A DNA stretch of 64,000 bases, from positions 186,001 through 250,000 of the forward strand of contig JAAENC010000128.1 in assembly GCA_024224815.1 (NCBI GenBank), given 5' to 3'. The notes under the pieces were generated by a model that ran no database searches, was not told the DNA's origin, and was given only the letters and a program-made list of their open reading frames with translations. Position numbers and translations under genes: made by a program. This DNA comes from Chloroflexota bacterium (lineage in GTDB: Bacteria > Chloroflexota > Anaerolineae > Anaerolineales > Villigracilaceae). Positions 17,068-26,157 of this stretch are shown piece after piece (position 1 is the first letter of the stretch; each line of letters opens with the position of its first letter).

Positions 17068-19051
17068 AGAGAAAAGAAAGCTTTTTATTGGCATGTTGGG
17101 GCTGATATGGTTGCTTGTCGTTTTATTGGCCTATGCAACTACGCATAAATCCTTTTCACTTTCTCAGATAATTGTTATAAGCAAATCTCTTTGGCAAACC
17201 GTAATCGTTTTTGGACTAATTTCTTTTGCTGGCGGGTTGGGAGCAAAAATAATCTCAGCTAATGAAAAAGAATCGCCGCTGGTTTGGATTGCTATTCAAA
17301 ACGCCCTGGGTTTTGGGATTTTGGGATTGATAATATTAGGAATGGGGGCAAGTGTTGGTTTTTCTATTCTTAATTTTGGTTTGCTTCTTGTGGGCGGGAT
17401 AATTCTTTTTCGTAAAGAAATTCTACTGTGGTGGAAACAATGGACATCCCTTTCTTTACTTTGGAAAAGAAGTTCATCGCTTGAGCGAAAATTTGCTTTT
17501 GGGGTTCTTTTTATTCTTATTTTAAGGTTTCTGACCGCGCTTGCTCCACCTCTTGTTTTTGACAGCCTTGTTTATCACCTAACTTTGCCTAAACACTATC
17601 TTTTGGCGGGAGGTGTCGCCTATACGGACGATCTGATTTATTGGGGAATGCCTCAACTGATAGAGATGCTCTACACTTTTGTAATGGCGCTTGCCGGTGT
17701 TGAAGCTGCGACCCTTTTAGGATGGGGTTTTGGCTTTCTTACACTGGTTGGGCTTTTGGGGTATATAGAAAGGCATTTTTCTTCACTAGCGGCTTGGGTG
17801 GCTGTGGTTGCGTTATTAACAGGCGGGTCTTTGACAGCTTCTTTATCTTCCGGTTATGTTGAGTGGGCGTTAATGCTTTACGGTCTAAGCTCTTTTGTGC
17901 TACTAAAGCTGTGGCTTTCTTCAAAGGAAGCTAAGTTTTTATATCTCCTCGCTTCTTTTGCAGGTTTTCTTGTCGGCATTAAGTACACTGCTGCTATTTT
18001 TCCTGTTGCGATTGTCTTTGTATTTGTCTTTTTGAATTCAGGACGTGGCACTAAGGAGATTGCAAAAGATATTGCAGTTTTTGGTGGCCTTGCCTTATTG
18101 ACTTTTTCTCCCTGGATGTTAAAGAATTTCTTTGCTACGGGAAACCCGGTTTATCCTCTTCTTTTTCCGGGCGGGGCAATGGGTGAGGCACGGATTGCTT
18201 TACATCAGGAGCATCCTGCTTGGGGTAATTGGCAAGATTTATTTCTTCTCCCGTGGCGGGCAACTGTGTGGGGTGTAAAAGGGAAGATAGGCTATTCTGA
18301 AGATATAGGTCCCTTGCTTTTAGCACTAAGTTCCTTTGTTGGCATAGGCTGGAAAAAGCGTGAAAAAGCGCAAAAAGATATTATAAGTATTGCGCTAATT
18401 ATTTCCCTCGTGTTTTTTTCTTTTTGGGCTATTAGTGGTCGACTTTCTTTACTCTTATTACAATCTCGCCTTTATTTTATCTTTTTCCCCATTTGGGCAC
18501 TTTTGGCTGGAGCGGGTTTTGAGCGTTTTTATCGCCTTAAAGCAAGCGGTATTCGTTTTGGGAGAGTATCGGTTGTACTTCTTTTCTTGGCCTTTGCTTT
18601 TAATGTTTTTACAACAGCAACAGAATTTGCTCGTTACGATGTCTCGGATAAATTACTTGGGCTAAGTAATTCATCCGTTTACCGTCAGAAAGCACTAGGT
18701 GAGTATGAGATCGTGATGAATTATCTTGAAGAACTACCATCAGATTCTCACGTTCTTATGTTGTGGGAAACGCGTTCTTACGCTTGTTATCCTCTTTGTG
18801 AGCCGGACGAAGTGATTGATCGTTGGTATATAGATTTAAAACGATATGGTTCGCCCGATGATGTTTTGGAATTCTGGAAAGAGTCCGGTTACAGTCATCT
18901 TCTTTTTCGTAAAGAAGGCGCAGATTTTGTCAGGAATGACCCCTTTGAAAGAACCGAGATAGATTGGGCAGCACTAGACACTTTACTCGCAGATTTGCCT
19001 TTGCTCAAAGATTTCAATGGTCAATACCAGTTATATGAATTGAGACCATAA
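17057..19051 (+). CDS. Polytopic membrane protein, GT-C (PMT_2/RgtA-like) glycosyltransferase-like
   Basis: 664 residues, about 14 hydrophobic segments. After two or three N-terminal segments, the loop PPLVFDSLVYHLTLPKHYLL (about 168-187) is the usual acidic loop of GT-C enzymes of the 4-amino-4-deoxy-L-arabinose transferase superfamily. A second loop has NPVYPLLFPGGAMGEARIAL. It overlaps the preceding frame and is followed after 1 bp by another GT-C gene, so the three are probably one operon. Substrates unknown. Confidence 0.72.
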   Translation: MDAREKRKLFIGMLGLIWLLVVLLAYATTHKSFSLSQIIVISKSLWQTVIVFGLISFAGGLGAKIISANEKESPLVWIAIQNALGFGILGLIILGMGASVGFSILNFGLLLVGGIILFRKEILLWWKQWTSLSLLWKRSSSLERKFAFGVLFILILRFLTALAPPLVFDSLVYHLTLPKHYLLAGGVAYTDDLIYWGMPQLIEMLYTFVMALAGVEAATLLGWGFGFLTLVGLLGYIERHFSSLAAWVAVVALLTGGSLTASLSSGYVEWALMLYGLSSFVLLKLWLSSKEAKFLYLLASFAGFLVGIKYTAAIFPVAIVFVFVFLNSGRGTKEIAKDIAVFGGLALLTFSPWMLKNFFATGNPVYPLLFPGGAMGEARIALHQEHPAWGNWQDLFLLPWRATVWGVKGKIGYSEDIGPLLLALSSFVGIGWKKREKAQKDIISIALIISLVFFSFWAISGRLSLLLLQSRLYFIFFPIWALLAGAGFERFYRLKASGIRFGRVSVVLLFLAFAFNVFTTATEFARYDVSDKLLGLSNSSVYRQKALGEYEIVMNYLEELPSDSHVLMLWETRSYACYPLCEPDEVIDRWYIDLKRYGSPDDVLEFWKESGYSHLLFRKEGADFVRNDPFERTEIDWAALDTLLADLPLLKDFNGQYQLYELRP

Positions 19052-19052
19052 A

Positions 19053-20558
19053 ATGTTGAAAAAGAAATCTTTTGATAAAAAAACAGCCTTGGTGCTTTTA
19101 CTGAGCTTTTTCTTGCGTGTTCTTGGTATCAATTCTCGCCCGATTTGGTATGACGAGGCTTTTTCTGTCCTTTTTTCGGCAAAGGGCATTAGAGAGATGC
19201 TTGCCGGAACACTCACGCCTACGGGAACAGGCACCGCAGATATTCACCCCCTGGGCTATTACAGCCTTCTCTGGAGTTGGATGCAGGCCTTCGGTGAAAC
19301 TTTGCTTTCTGTGCGTCTTTTATCTGTTCTGCTAGGGGTGGGCATTGTTTTTCTGGTTTATAAAATATCAAGCTATCTTTTTAATGAAAAAATAGGGTTT
19401 TACGCCACCTTCTTTGTTGCGTTAGCGCCTTTTCAAATTCATTATGCCCAAGAGATCAGAATGTATGCGCTTCTTGCTCTCTGGCTTCTTTTGGCTTTAT
19501 ATGCCTATCTAAAAGGCATAAAAGATGATGATTTGCGTTGGATACTTGTTTATTCAGTTATTACTGCTTTTTCCTTTTATACACATAATCTGGCTGCTTT
19601 TTTTCTTCTTCCATTAGCTGCAACGTCACTTTTTTTTAAGAAGCGGAAAGTGTTGCTGAAAACAATTTTTGCAAATATATTTGCTCTTTTGCTCTATTTA
19701 CCCTGGCTCATTCATCTCCCCGCCCAATTCACAAAAGTAGAAGGGAGCTATTGGACAGAGAAGCCTGGTATCGAACGTCTTTTTACTTTGCTACTTTCTT
19801 ATGTCACCAACCTTCCAATACCCGATAGTTGGCTCTTGCTAGCACTCTTTTTGACAATCTTTCCAATCAGTATTGCTCTTTTGCAAACTTTTCGAGCTTT
19901 AAAAGAAAGAAAAACGGATGCTTGGCGAGGAGCTTGGCTTTTATATCTTTCTTTTACACCAGCAATCACTTTATTTCTGGTATCACAAAAAGTGCCTGTT
20001 TTCATCGAAAGAGCATTGCTCCCATCGGGGGCAATCTTTTGCCTTTGGCTTGCTTGGGCTTTATTTGGCACAAAATTGCCGCGTTTTCTTAGCATAATTT
20101 CGGGTGCTTTACTTCTTATCGGTGCGTTTATGGGGTTGTATCAGCATCTGTTTTACGTAGAATTTCCCTACGCTCCTTATCGGCAGATGTCCGTTGCCTT
20201 CTCGCAATATAGGGATGAGGGCGATCTCATCCTTCATTCCAATAAATTGACAGCTTTGCCTTTGCTGTATTTTGCCCCCAATTTACCGCAAAAATATATT
20301 GCAGATGCACCAGGTAGCGGAACAGATACACTTGCCTTCGCAACACAAAAAAGCCTCGATTTTTTTGCTGACAAGGACCTTGAAGGTGCAACAAAAAATG
20401 CAGACAGCGTCTATTTTATTATTTTTAAGCAATCTATTATGGAATACGAAGAAGCCGGGCTAGATACACACCCGCATTTACAATGGCTAGATAAAAATTA
20501 TTTTTTAGAAAAAACTGAATACAGGGACGATGTGATCGTTTATTTTTACACTCGGTAA
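19053..20558 (+). CDS. Glycosyltransferase family 39-like membrane protein
   Basis: 501 residues with about 11 membrane segments. Hallmarks of PMT_2/GT39-like enzymes: RPIWYDEAFSVLFSAKG with the catalytic-type Asp-Glu in the first extracytoplasmic loop, DIHPLGYYSLLWSW, and YAQEIRMYALLALW. These enzymes move a sugar from a polyprenyl-phosphate donor to protein, lipid or glycan outside the membrane. Third gene of the run from 15604. The target of this one cannot be assigned. Confidence 0.8.
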   Translation: MLKKKSFDKKTALVLLLSFFLRVLGINSRPIWYDEAFSVLFSAKGIREMLAGTLTPTGTGTADIHPLGYYSLLWSWMQAFGETLLSVRLLSVLLGVGIVFLVYKISSYLFNEKIGFYATFFVALAPFQIHYAQEIRMYALLALWLLLALYAYLKGIKDDDLRWILVYSVITAFSFYTHNLAAFFLLPLAATSLFFKKRKVLLKTIFANIFALLLYLPWLIHLPAQFTKVEGSYWTEKPGIERLFTLLLSYVTNLPIPDSWLLLALFLTIFPISIALLQTFRALKERKTDAWRGAWLLYLSFTPAITLFLVSQKVPVFIERALLPSGAIFCLWLAWALFGTKLPRFLSIISGALLLIGAFMGLYQHLFYVEFPYAPYRQMSVAFSQYRDEGDLILHSNKLTALPLLYFAPNLPQKYIADAPGSGTDTLAFATQKSLDFFADKDLEGATKNADSVYFIIFKQSIMEYEEAGLDTHPHLQWLDKNYFLEKTEYRDDVIVYFYTR

Positions 20559-20579
20559 TTATTCAAAAAGGAGCACAAA

Positions 20580-21299
20580 ATGACAGAATTACTTTTCCAA
20601 CAAGATAGTTATTTAAAAGAATTTGATGCGACGATCGTCAGCGTGGATGCGGAATCTCGCGCTGTGGTGCTGGACCGAACAGCTTTCTACCCCGGAGGTG
20701 GGGGGCAACCTTGTGATTTTGGCTTGCTCAGCGTTGATGGAACAGAATACCCCGTTAGCAAGGTTAAAAAGCGCGGCGCAGATGCACTCCATTTTATTGG
20801 AGGAGAAGACGAATTGCCTGAAGTTGGCGCATCTGTACACGGCGTAATAGATTGGGAGCGGCGTTATCAGCTTATGCGAGCGCATACAGCGATGCATATT
20901 TTATGCGGCGTTGTTTTCCGCGATTATGGTGCGCTCGTCACTGGCGGGAATATGGATCCGCTCAAGGGGAGAATGGATTTCGAATTTGAGAGCATGAAGA
21001 AAGAGTTGGTTGTGGAGATAGAAAAAGCGATCAATGTCGAAGCGCAAAAAGGGCTTGATGTAAAAGTAGATGTTTTGCCACGCGAAGAAGCTTTCCAAAT
21101 CCCGGATTTGATTCGAACGAAGATCAATCTGTTGCCAGAGGGCATAAATGAGATTCGCACCATCGAGATCGTTGGGCTGGATTTACAAGCCGACGGTGGT
21201 ACACATCTTCATAATACATCTGAGGTGGGGACCTTGCGTGTGACGAATTACAAATCGAAGGGGAAGATCAATAAACGTATCTATGTCGAGGTGGAGTGA
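20580..21299 (+). CDS. alaX: Alanyl-tRNA editing protein AlaX
   Basis: Free-standing editing domain that hydrolyses Ser- or Gly-mischarged tRNA-Ala. 239 residues, the medium AlaX type. Motifs: TAFYPGGGGQP near the N-terminus, metal-binding RAHTAMHILCG (HxxxH), and QADGGTHLHNTSEVG near 205. Odd: the last motif has Asp where AlaRS editing domains usually have Cys (CGGTH), so one metal ligand is changed. AAAAAGGAG precedes the ATG. Its stop overlaps the next start (TGATG). Confidence 0.9.
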   Translation: MTELLFQQDSYLKEFDATIVSVDAESRAVVLDRTAFYPGGGGQPCDFGLLSVDGTEYPVSKVKKRGADALHFIGGEDELPEVGASVHGVIDWERRYQLMRAHTAMHILCGVVFRDYGALVTGGNMDPLKGRMDFEFESMKKELVVEIEKAINVEAQKGLDVKVDVLPREEAFQIPDLIRTKINLLPEGINEIRTIEIVGLDLQADGGTHLHNTSEVGTLRVTNYKSKGKINKRIYVEVE

Positions 21300-22249
21300 T
21301 GAAATATAGGCAACTTGGTTCTACGGGGATGGAAGTCTCTGCATTATGTTTGGGCACGATGCAGTTTGGTTGGACAGCAGATGAAGCGGCGTCTTTTGAG
21401 ATTCTTTCTGCGGCGTATGAGGCGGGTATCAACTTTATTGATACCGCCGATATTTATTCTCGCTGGGCAGATGGGAATCCGGGTGGCGTTTCAGAGCGGA
21501 TAATTGGTAAATGGTGGAAGCAAGCCCAAATCCCGCGCGAGAATCTGATTATCGCCACAAAGGTGCGCGGGATGATGGGAAATCCGCCTACGGAGGGATT
21601 ATCCGGAAAAAGGATCCGGGAAATGGTTGAAAATTCTTTGCGCCGTTTGGATATTGAATATATTGATCTTTATCAGGCGCATTGGGCGGATGTGGATATA
21701 GAAATTGAAGAGACTTTGCGGGCTTTTGACGATCTGGTAAAAGCCGGAAAGGTGCGCGCAATTGGTTGCTCGAATTATTCGAGGGAACAATTGAGCGAAG
21801 CGCTCAAAGTTTCTGAGAAGTTTGGCTTAGCGCATTATGAAACGCTCCAGCCGCATTATTCTTTAGTGCATCGTGATGAATATGAGCGAGAATTAGCTGC
21901 GATTTGTACCGAAAAGAATGTTGGCGTGATTCCTTATAGCCCGCTCGCAGCTGGCTTTTTAACGGGAAAATATCGACGAGATAATAAGGTGGACTCTGTG
22001 CGAGCGGGGAGCGTGGAAAAGTATTTCACGGAGAAAAACTGGGCATTGCTGGATGCTATGGATGAAATTGCCGCTTCGCACGATGCAACAGTGACACAGG
22101 TAGCCCTCGCTTGGCAATTGGCAGACTCTGTAATTTCTAGCCCAATTATTGGAGCAAACTCGATTGTGCAATTGAACGATAGTCTGGGCGCGGTGGAGTT
22201 ATCTTTGACAGTCGAAGATGAAAACAGGTTAGATGATTTATCTGCGTGA
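21299..22249 (+). CDS. Aldo/keto reductase
   Basis: NAD(P)H-dependent TIM-barrel oxidoreductase of about 316 residues. Start at ATG 21299, overlapping the alaX stop; a GTG one codon earlier is possible. Catalytic residues: Asp in FIDTADIYSRWADG, Lys in IIATKVRG, His in YQAHWADVDI. The cofactor site includes IGCSNYS, PYSPLAAGFLTGKYR and PIIGANSIVQLNDSL. It resembles the ring-opening and aryl-alcohol-dehydrogenase-like group; the physiological substrate is unknown. Translationally coupled to alaX. Confidence 0.9.
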   Translation: MKYRQLGSTGMEVSALCLGTMQFGWTADEAASFEILSAAYEAGINFIDTADIYSRWADGNPGGVSERIIGKWWKQAQIPRENLIIATKVRGMMGNPPTEGLSGKRIREMVENSLRRLDIEYIDLYQAHWADVDIEIEETLRAFDDLVKAGKVRAIGCSNYSREQLSEALKVSEKFGLAHYETLQPHYSLVHRDEYERELAAICTEKNVGVIPYSPLAAGFLTGKYRRDNKVDSVRAGSVEKYFTEKNWALLDAMDEIAASHDATVTQVALAWQLADSVISSPIIGANSIVQLNDSLGAVELSLTVEDENRLDDLSA

Positions 22250-22291
22250 GAAGAGAAAGATAAATGCAATGTTTAGGCAATAATTTTGATG

Positions 22292-22313
22292 TATAGTATG
22301 AATCCATACTATA
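22292..22313 (+). promoter_or_regulatory. Perfect palindrome upstream of the lipid-kinase-like gene (operator candidate)
   Basis: TATAGTATG and CATACTATA flank AATC: a 9-bp perfect inverted repeat, ending 12 nt before the ATG at 22326. It includes TATAGT, a plausible -10 box, so a repressor bound here would block the promoter. CGGAG after it can serve as ribosome site. Confidence 0.55.
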
Positions 22314-22325
22314 TCGGAGAAGCCT

Positions 22326-23228
22326 ATGACGGCAAAAGTAATTCTTAACCCATATTCTGCTCGCTGGCGAGCAAAAGAGCGTTTTCCTGAAGCGGCGCTT
22401 GCGCTTAAAAACGAAGGCGTTGATTTTGAAGCCGTATCTTCTGAAAGACATGGGCATTGTACAGAATTGGCAGAGCAAGCTGTAAAGGATGGTTTTTCTC
22501 CTATTATTGCCGCAGGTGGAGATGGCACAATTGGCGAAGTTGTAAACGGGATGGCAAAAGCAACGCCCGAAGGTGAAAAATTACCGCCTTTTGGCGTTAT
22601 TCCCTTGGGCACAGCGAACGATCTAGTCTGCAACTTGAATATGCCCATTGACCTAGATGAGATGGCAAAAATTATCGCAGCGGGTAAAACACGCTCTATG
22701 GATTTATGCGCGGTAAACGGGCGTTATTTTGCAAATAATACGGCCATTGGGCTTGAGCCTGTCGTTACAGTGATCCAAGAAGAAATCAGTTGGCTAAAGG
22801 GTGTCCCACGTTATTTATACGCCGCTTTGCTGGCCATTTATCGCGGTACAAGCTGGCAGGCAGAGCTTAAGTGGGATGACGGAGAATATACTGGCCCTAT
22901 CTCTCTCGTTTCCATAGGAAATGGGGCTCAAACAGGTGGACTTTTCTATATAACCCCTCATGCAGACCTCTTTGATGGGAAGCTCACCTTCACCTTTGGC
23001 TATGTTCAGTCTCGTTTACGGATGTTAGGCTTGCTACCGTTAACAATGAAATCTGGAGTGGGAAACTTTGTTGAAAAGGACGAAATTCGCGAGATTAACA
23101 CAACGCGTCTCTCAATCAAGCTTACAAAAAGCACGCCATCTCACGCTGATGGAGAGATCTTCGACAGAGAACTCTACGAAGCAGAGTATCAGATTTTCCC
23201 CGGGCGTTTGCCGATCTTGATGCCTTAA
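22326..23228 (+). CDS. Diacylglycerol kinase catalytic-domain protein (YegS/DagK-like lipid kinase)
   Basis: 300 residues. ATP-binding part: ILNPYSARWRAKERFPE at the N-terminus, then PIIAAGGDGTIGEVVNGMAK with the GGDGT signature (about 64-68) and GVIPLGTANDLVCNL. The C-terminal beta-domain ends with HADGEIFDRE, matching the conserved xDGE site. Members phosphorylate diacylglycerol, phosphatidylglycerol or sphingoid bases. The substrate here is not determined. A palindromic operator candidate precedes it. Confidence 0.9.
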   Translation: MTAKVILNPYSARWRAKERFPEAALALKNEGVDFEAVSSERHGHCTELAEQAVKDGFSPIIAAGGDGTIGEVVNGMAKATPEGEKLPPFGVIPLGTANDLVCNLNMPIDLDEMAKIIAAGKTRSMDLCAVNGRYFANNTAIGLEPVVTVIQEEISWLKGVPRYLYAALLAIYRGTSWQAELKWDDGEYTGPISLVSIGNGAQTGGLFYITPHADLFDGKLTFTFGYVQSRLRMLGLLPLTMKSGVGNFVEKDEIREINTTRLSIKLTKSTPSHADGEIFDRELYEAEYQIFPGRLPILMP

Positions 23229-23245
23229 AATTATTTCTAATTTCG

Positions 23246-23282
23246 ACAGACTACAAAAGTCTTCAAGACCTTTGTAGTCTGT
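23246..23282 (+). repeat. Inverted repeat after the lipid-kinase-like gene
   Basis: ACAGACTACAAA and TTTGTAGTCTGT form a 12-bp perfect stem (with a 13-nt loop that itself folds as GTCTT/AAGAC). No T-run follows, so it may be a dispersed element rather than a terminator. Confidence 0.5.
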
Positions 23283-23290
23283 ACCGTATA

Positions 23291-23317
23291 AAATGAGCAA
23301 ATCCTGCTCATTTTTCA
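23291..23317 (+). terminator. Terminator before the GT87-like gene
   Basis: AAATGAGCA pairs with TGCTCATTT around a 5-nt loop and continues into TTTCATTT. Confidence 0.7.
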
Positions 23318-23383
23318 TTTAAGCGCACTCCCTTGTTTTGCTCTATAATTGCACAAGATAGTTTCATCACCAACGGAGAGATT

Positions 23384-24592
23384 TTGAAAGTAAAAATTAT
23401 CAGTATTGCCATAGTAGCACTTATTTTTGCGATACTTATCGGCGTTCTTTTCAGGATAAATTACACATTCACGGCGCAGGCTTCGGGCGGAGAGAGTTTT
23501 CGCGTTACATGGATGGGTGCGCGCGCCTTTCTTTTTGAGCAAGAGAATCCCTATTTATCAGAATCTGCTATAGATACACAAATTGCCATTTACGGGCAGC
23601 CTGCCGAAGAAGGTGATTACCCTTATCGTTTGGATATCCCCTTTTACCTGCTCATATTCTATTTCCCCTTTGCTTTTATCAAAGATTTTACCCTCGCTCG
23701 CGCCCTCTGGATGAGCTTTGCCGAAGTCGCTCTTTTTGGCGTTGGGTTGCTAAGCATCGAATTAGCAGACTGGAAACCCTCGCGCACCAATCTCACTTTC
23801 TTTCTACTCGCCCTTCTTTTTAGTTTTTATGGTCTTTACCCACTTCTCGATATGAGCGTGGCGACCTTCACTGCACTTATTTTACTGCTCGCTTTACTCA
23901 TGTTTAGGGAGAAAGAAAAGGAAATGCTCGGCTTTTTACTTCTTTTTGGCACAATTCATCTTCAAAGCGGGGCCTTGCTCTTTTTCTTTCTTCTTTTCCT
24001 TATCATCACAGCAAAAGAATGGCGCGTTTTCTCTATTTTTGGCATGAGTTTTGTCGTTGTACTAATTATTACTCTCATCATCTCCTCTGACTGGGTTATC
24101 CCTTACGCCAGCGCACTTCGCGCAAATCTGCGGGTTGGGCAGGGATTCCTTTTCAGCGAAACACTTCAAATTTGGCGACCCGATGATGGCGAATTGATCG
24201 CCAATATCATCAAATGGCTCGCTCTAATCGCTCTCGTTTTAGAGTGGCGCACTGCACGTGGTAAAGACTTTTCCCATTTGCTTTGGGTAGCAAGCCTCAG
24301 TATCGTTCTCACGCCATTTCTCAATATTCGTACAACTTCCGCGCTTTTCCCTCTTCTATTTTTACCTTTCGTCCTTTTTCTAAAAACAGCACAATCTCGC
24401 TGGAAAAGCGTTAAATGGTGGGCTCCTATTTTCGCTATTTTGCTCCTTTCCTCATGGGCTCTTTTTCTCCAAAGCGACCATGCCCTTGAAGTTCTTACCT
24501 ATACTTTCCCCGCAATCCTCCTCATCGCCCTCTACTGGATGCGCTGGTGGCTCATCCGTCCGCCGCGCACCTGGGCAGATCAAATAAAATGA
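23384..24592 (+). CDS. Polytopic membrane protein, GT87 (DUF2029)-like
   Basis: 402 residues with about 10 membrane segments. I start it at TTG 23384, preceded by CGGAGAG at 5-nt spacing, because the longer in-frame opening at 23333 lacks a ribosome site. The loop after the first segment has TWMGARAFLFEQENPYLSES, the pattern of GT87 polyprenol-phosphate-mannose-dependent mannosyltransferases. The last codons overlap the next start (ATGA at 24589). Function by homology only. Confidence 0.65.
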   Translation: MKVKIISIAIVALIFAILIGVLFRINYTFTAQASGGESFRVTWMGARAFLFEQENPYLSESAIDTQIAIYGQPAEEGDYPYRLDIPFYLLIFYFPFAFIKDFTLARALWMSFAEVALFGVGLLSIELADWKPSRTNLTFFLLALLFSFYGLYPLLDMSVATFTALILLLALLMFREKEKEMLGFLLLFGTIHLQSGALLFFFLLFLIITAKEWRVFSIFGMSFVVVLIITLIISSDWVIPYASALRANLRVGQGFLFSETLQIWRPDDGELIANIIKWLALIALVLEWRTARGKDFSHLLWVASLSIVLTPFLNIRTTSALFPLLFLPFVLFLKTAQSRWKSVKWWAPIFAILLLSSWALFLQSDHALEVLTYTFPAILLIALYWMRWWLIRPPRTWADQIK

Positions 24593-26157
24593 GCAAACGC
24601 GATTATCTCCTCATCTTCCTTTTCTCCCTTGCGCTGGCAATTGGCATTGCTTCCACGCAGTCCACTTCCGGTTATATGGACGCCGATTATTATTACGCCA
24701 CCGGTCTTCAACTTGCAGAAGGAAAAGGCTTCACAGAACCCTTTTTATGGAATTATTTGGATGATCCTTCCGGAATTCCTCATCCTTCCCACGCATATTG
24801 GATGCCCCTAACATCCATCCTCGCCTCAGTAGGAATTCGCATCGCGCCTGGATTTGGTTTTGATGCCGCGCAAATTGCTTTTATTCTTCTTTTAGCTTTA
24901 ATTCCGTTAATTACCGCAGCTCTGGCATTTTCTCTCACCAACAAACGCGATCTCGCCCTCATCTCCGCCCTCCTCGCTCTCTTTAGCGGATATTACGCCC
25001 CCTTCCTAACCACAACAGACTCCTTTAGCCTCTATATGGTCTTGGGCGGGAGCTTTTTCCTTGCGCTCAAAATCCGCAAAAATTGGCTCAAAGCCATTGC
25101 ATTAGGATTTCTCGCCGCCCTCTTCCACCTCTCACGCGCAGATGGTGCGATTTGGCTCATAATTGCTCTTCTATCACTTTTCACTTCTCACTCGTCACGT
25201 CCTTTTAAATTTTCATCTCTCCTTTCTTCATTTTCCCTTATCATTATTTCATACCTCGCCATTATTTCTCCTTGGTTTCTTCGCAACATCAATATATTTG
25301 GCACGCCCCTCGCCCCCAATGGCGATCAAATGCTTTGGCTCACATCCTACAATCAACTTTTTTCATACCCTGCGGGCAATCTCTCGTCAGCAACTTGGCT
25401 TGTATCGGGTTGGGATGAGATTGTAAAAGCTCGTTTTTGGGCACTAAAGCTGAATTTGGGCACAGTACTCGGTGTGCAGGGCGCAGTTATCTTGTTACCT
25501 TTCATCATTTTAGGCGTATGGAGAGAACGTAAAAATCAAGTTCTTTCTCTCGGCGTATTTGCTTGGTTCACAACTTTTTTCGTGATGACGATCATTTTCC
25601 CCTTCGCTGGTGCGCGGGGCGGATTTTTTCACTCAGGCGCGGCATTGCAGCCTTTATGGTGGGCACTTGCACCCATCGGTTTAGAGCAGGCCATTAAATG
25701 GATCGCGAAAAAACGCCGTTGGCGACTCCGAGAAGCGCGTCAGGTCTTTTTGGCGGGATTAGTTGGGATGTCGATTTTGCTGACAGGGGCAATTTTGTGG
25801 AGGCGGGCACTCTCGCCAACCGCGCGGGAGCAAGCCCAAAACAAGGGCGTTTCGCTTTATTCATCCATTGAAGAAATTATTGCGGCAGAAAATGATAATG
25901 TTGGGCAGGCGGTCATTGTGTCCAATCCCCCTGCTTATTTTTTAGCGTCAAATCGTTATGCTCTGGCCTTGCCGGATGGTGATGTTGAGACTATTTTTGC
26001 ACTTGCTACGCGTTATGACGCAGGATTTTTAATTTTGGAAGAAGGTGGTGTTACAGAGGGGCTGATGCCCCTTTTTGATGACCCGAAAATGGAAGAAAAT
26101 TTGATTTTAATTGAAGAAGTAGAAGGAGCGAAAATCTTTGTCATCGAAACGGAATAA
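24589..26157 (+). CDS. Polytopic membrane protein, GT-C glycosyltransferase-like
   Basis: 522 residues from the ATG at 24589, which overlaps the preceding stop (ATGA); an upstream in-frame start at 24547 would sit inside the previous gene. About 11 membrane segments. The first loop has SGYMDADYYYATGLQLAEGK, an acidic motif like that of GT-C enzymes; HPSHAYWMPLTSILASVG follows. The last ~120 residues are soluble and end in a small alpha/beta-like tail. Operon with the genes on both sides. Confidence 0.65.
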   Translation: MSKRDYLLIFLFSLALAIGIASTQSTSGYMDADYYYATGLQLAEGKGFTEPFLWNYLDDPSGIPHPSHAYWMPLTSILASVGIRIAPGFGFDAAQIAFILLLALIPLITAALAFSLTNKRDLALISALLALFSGYYAPFLTTTDSFSLYMVLGGSFFLALKIRKNWLKAIALGFLAALFHLSRADGAIWLIIALLSLFTSHSSRPFKFSSLLSSFSLIIISYLAIISPWFLRNINIFGTPLAPNGDQMLWLTSYNQLFSYPAGNLSSATWLVSGWDEIVKARFWALKLNLGTVLGVQGAVILLPFIILGVWRERKNQVLSLGVFAWFTTFFVMTIIFPFAGARGGFFHSGAALQPLWWALAPIGLEQAIKWIAKKRRWRLREARQVFLAGLVGMSILLTGAILWRRALSPTAREQAQNKGVSLYSSIEEIIAAENDNVGQAVIVSNPPAYFLASNRYALALPDGDVETIFALATRYDAGFLILEEGGVTEGLMPLFDDPKMEENLILIEEVEGAKIFVIETE

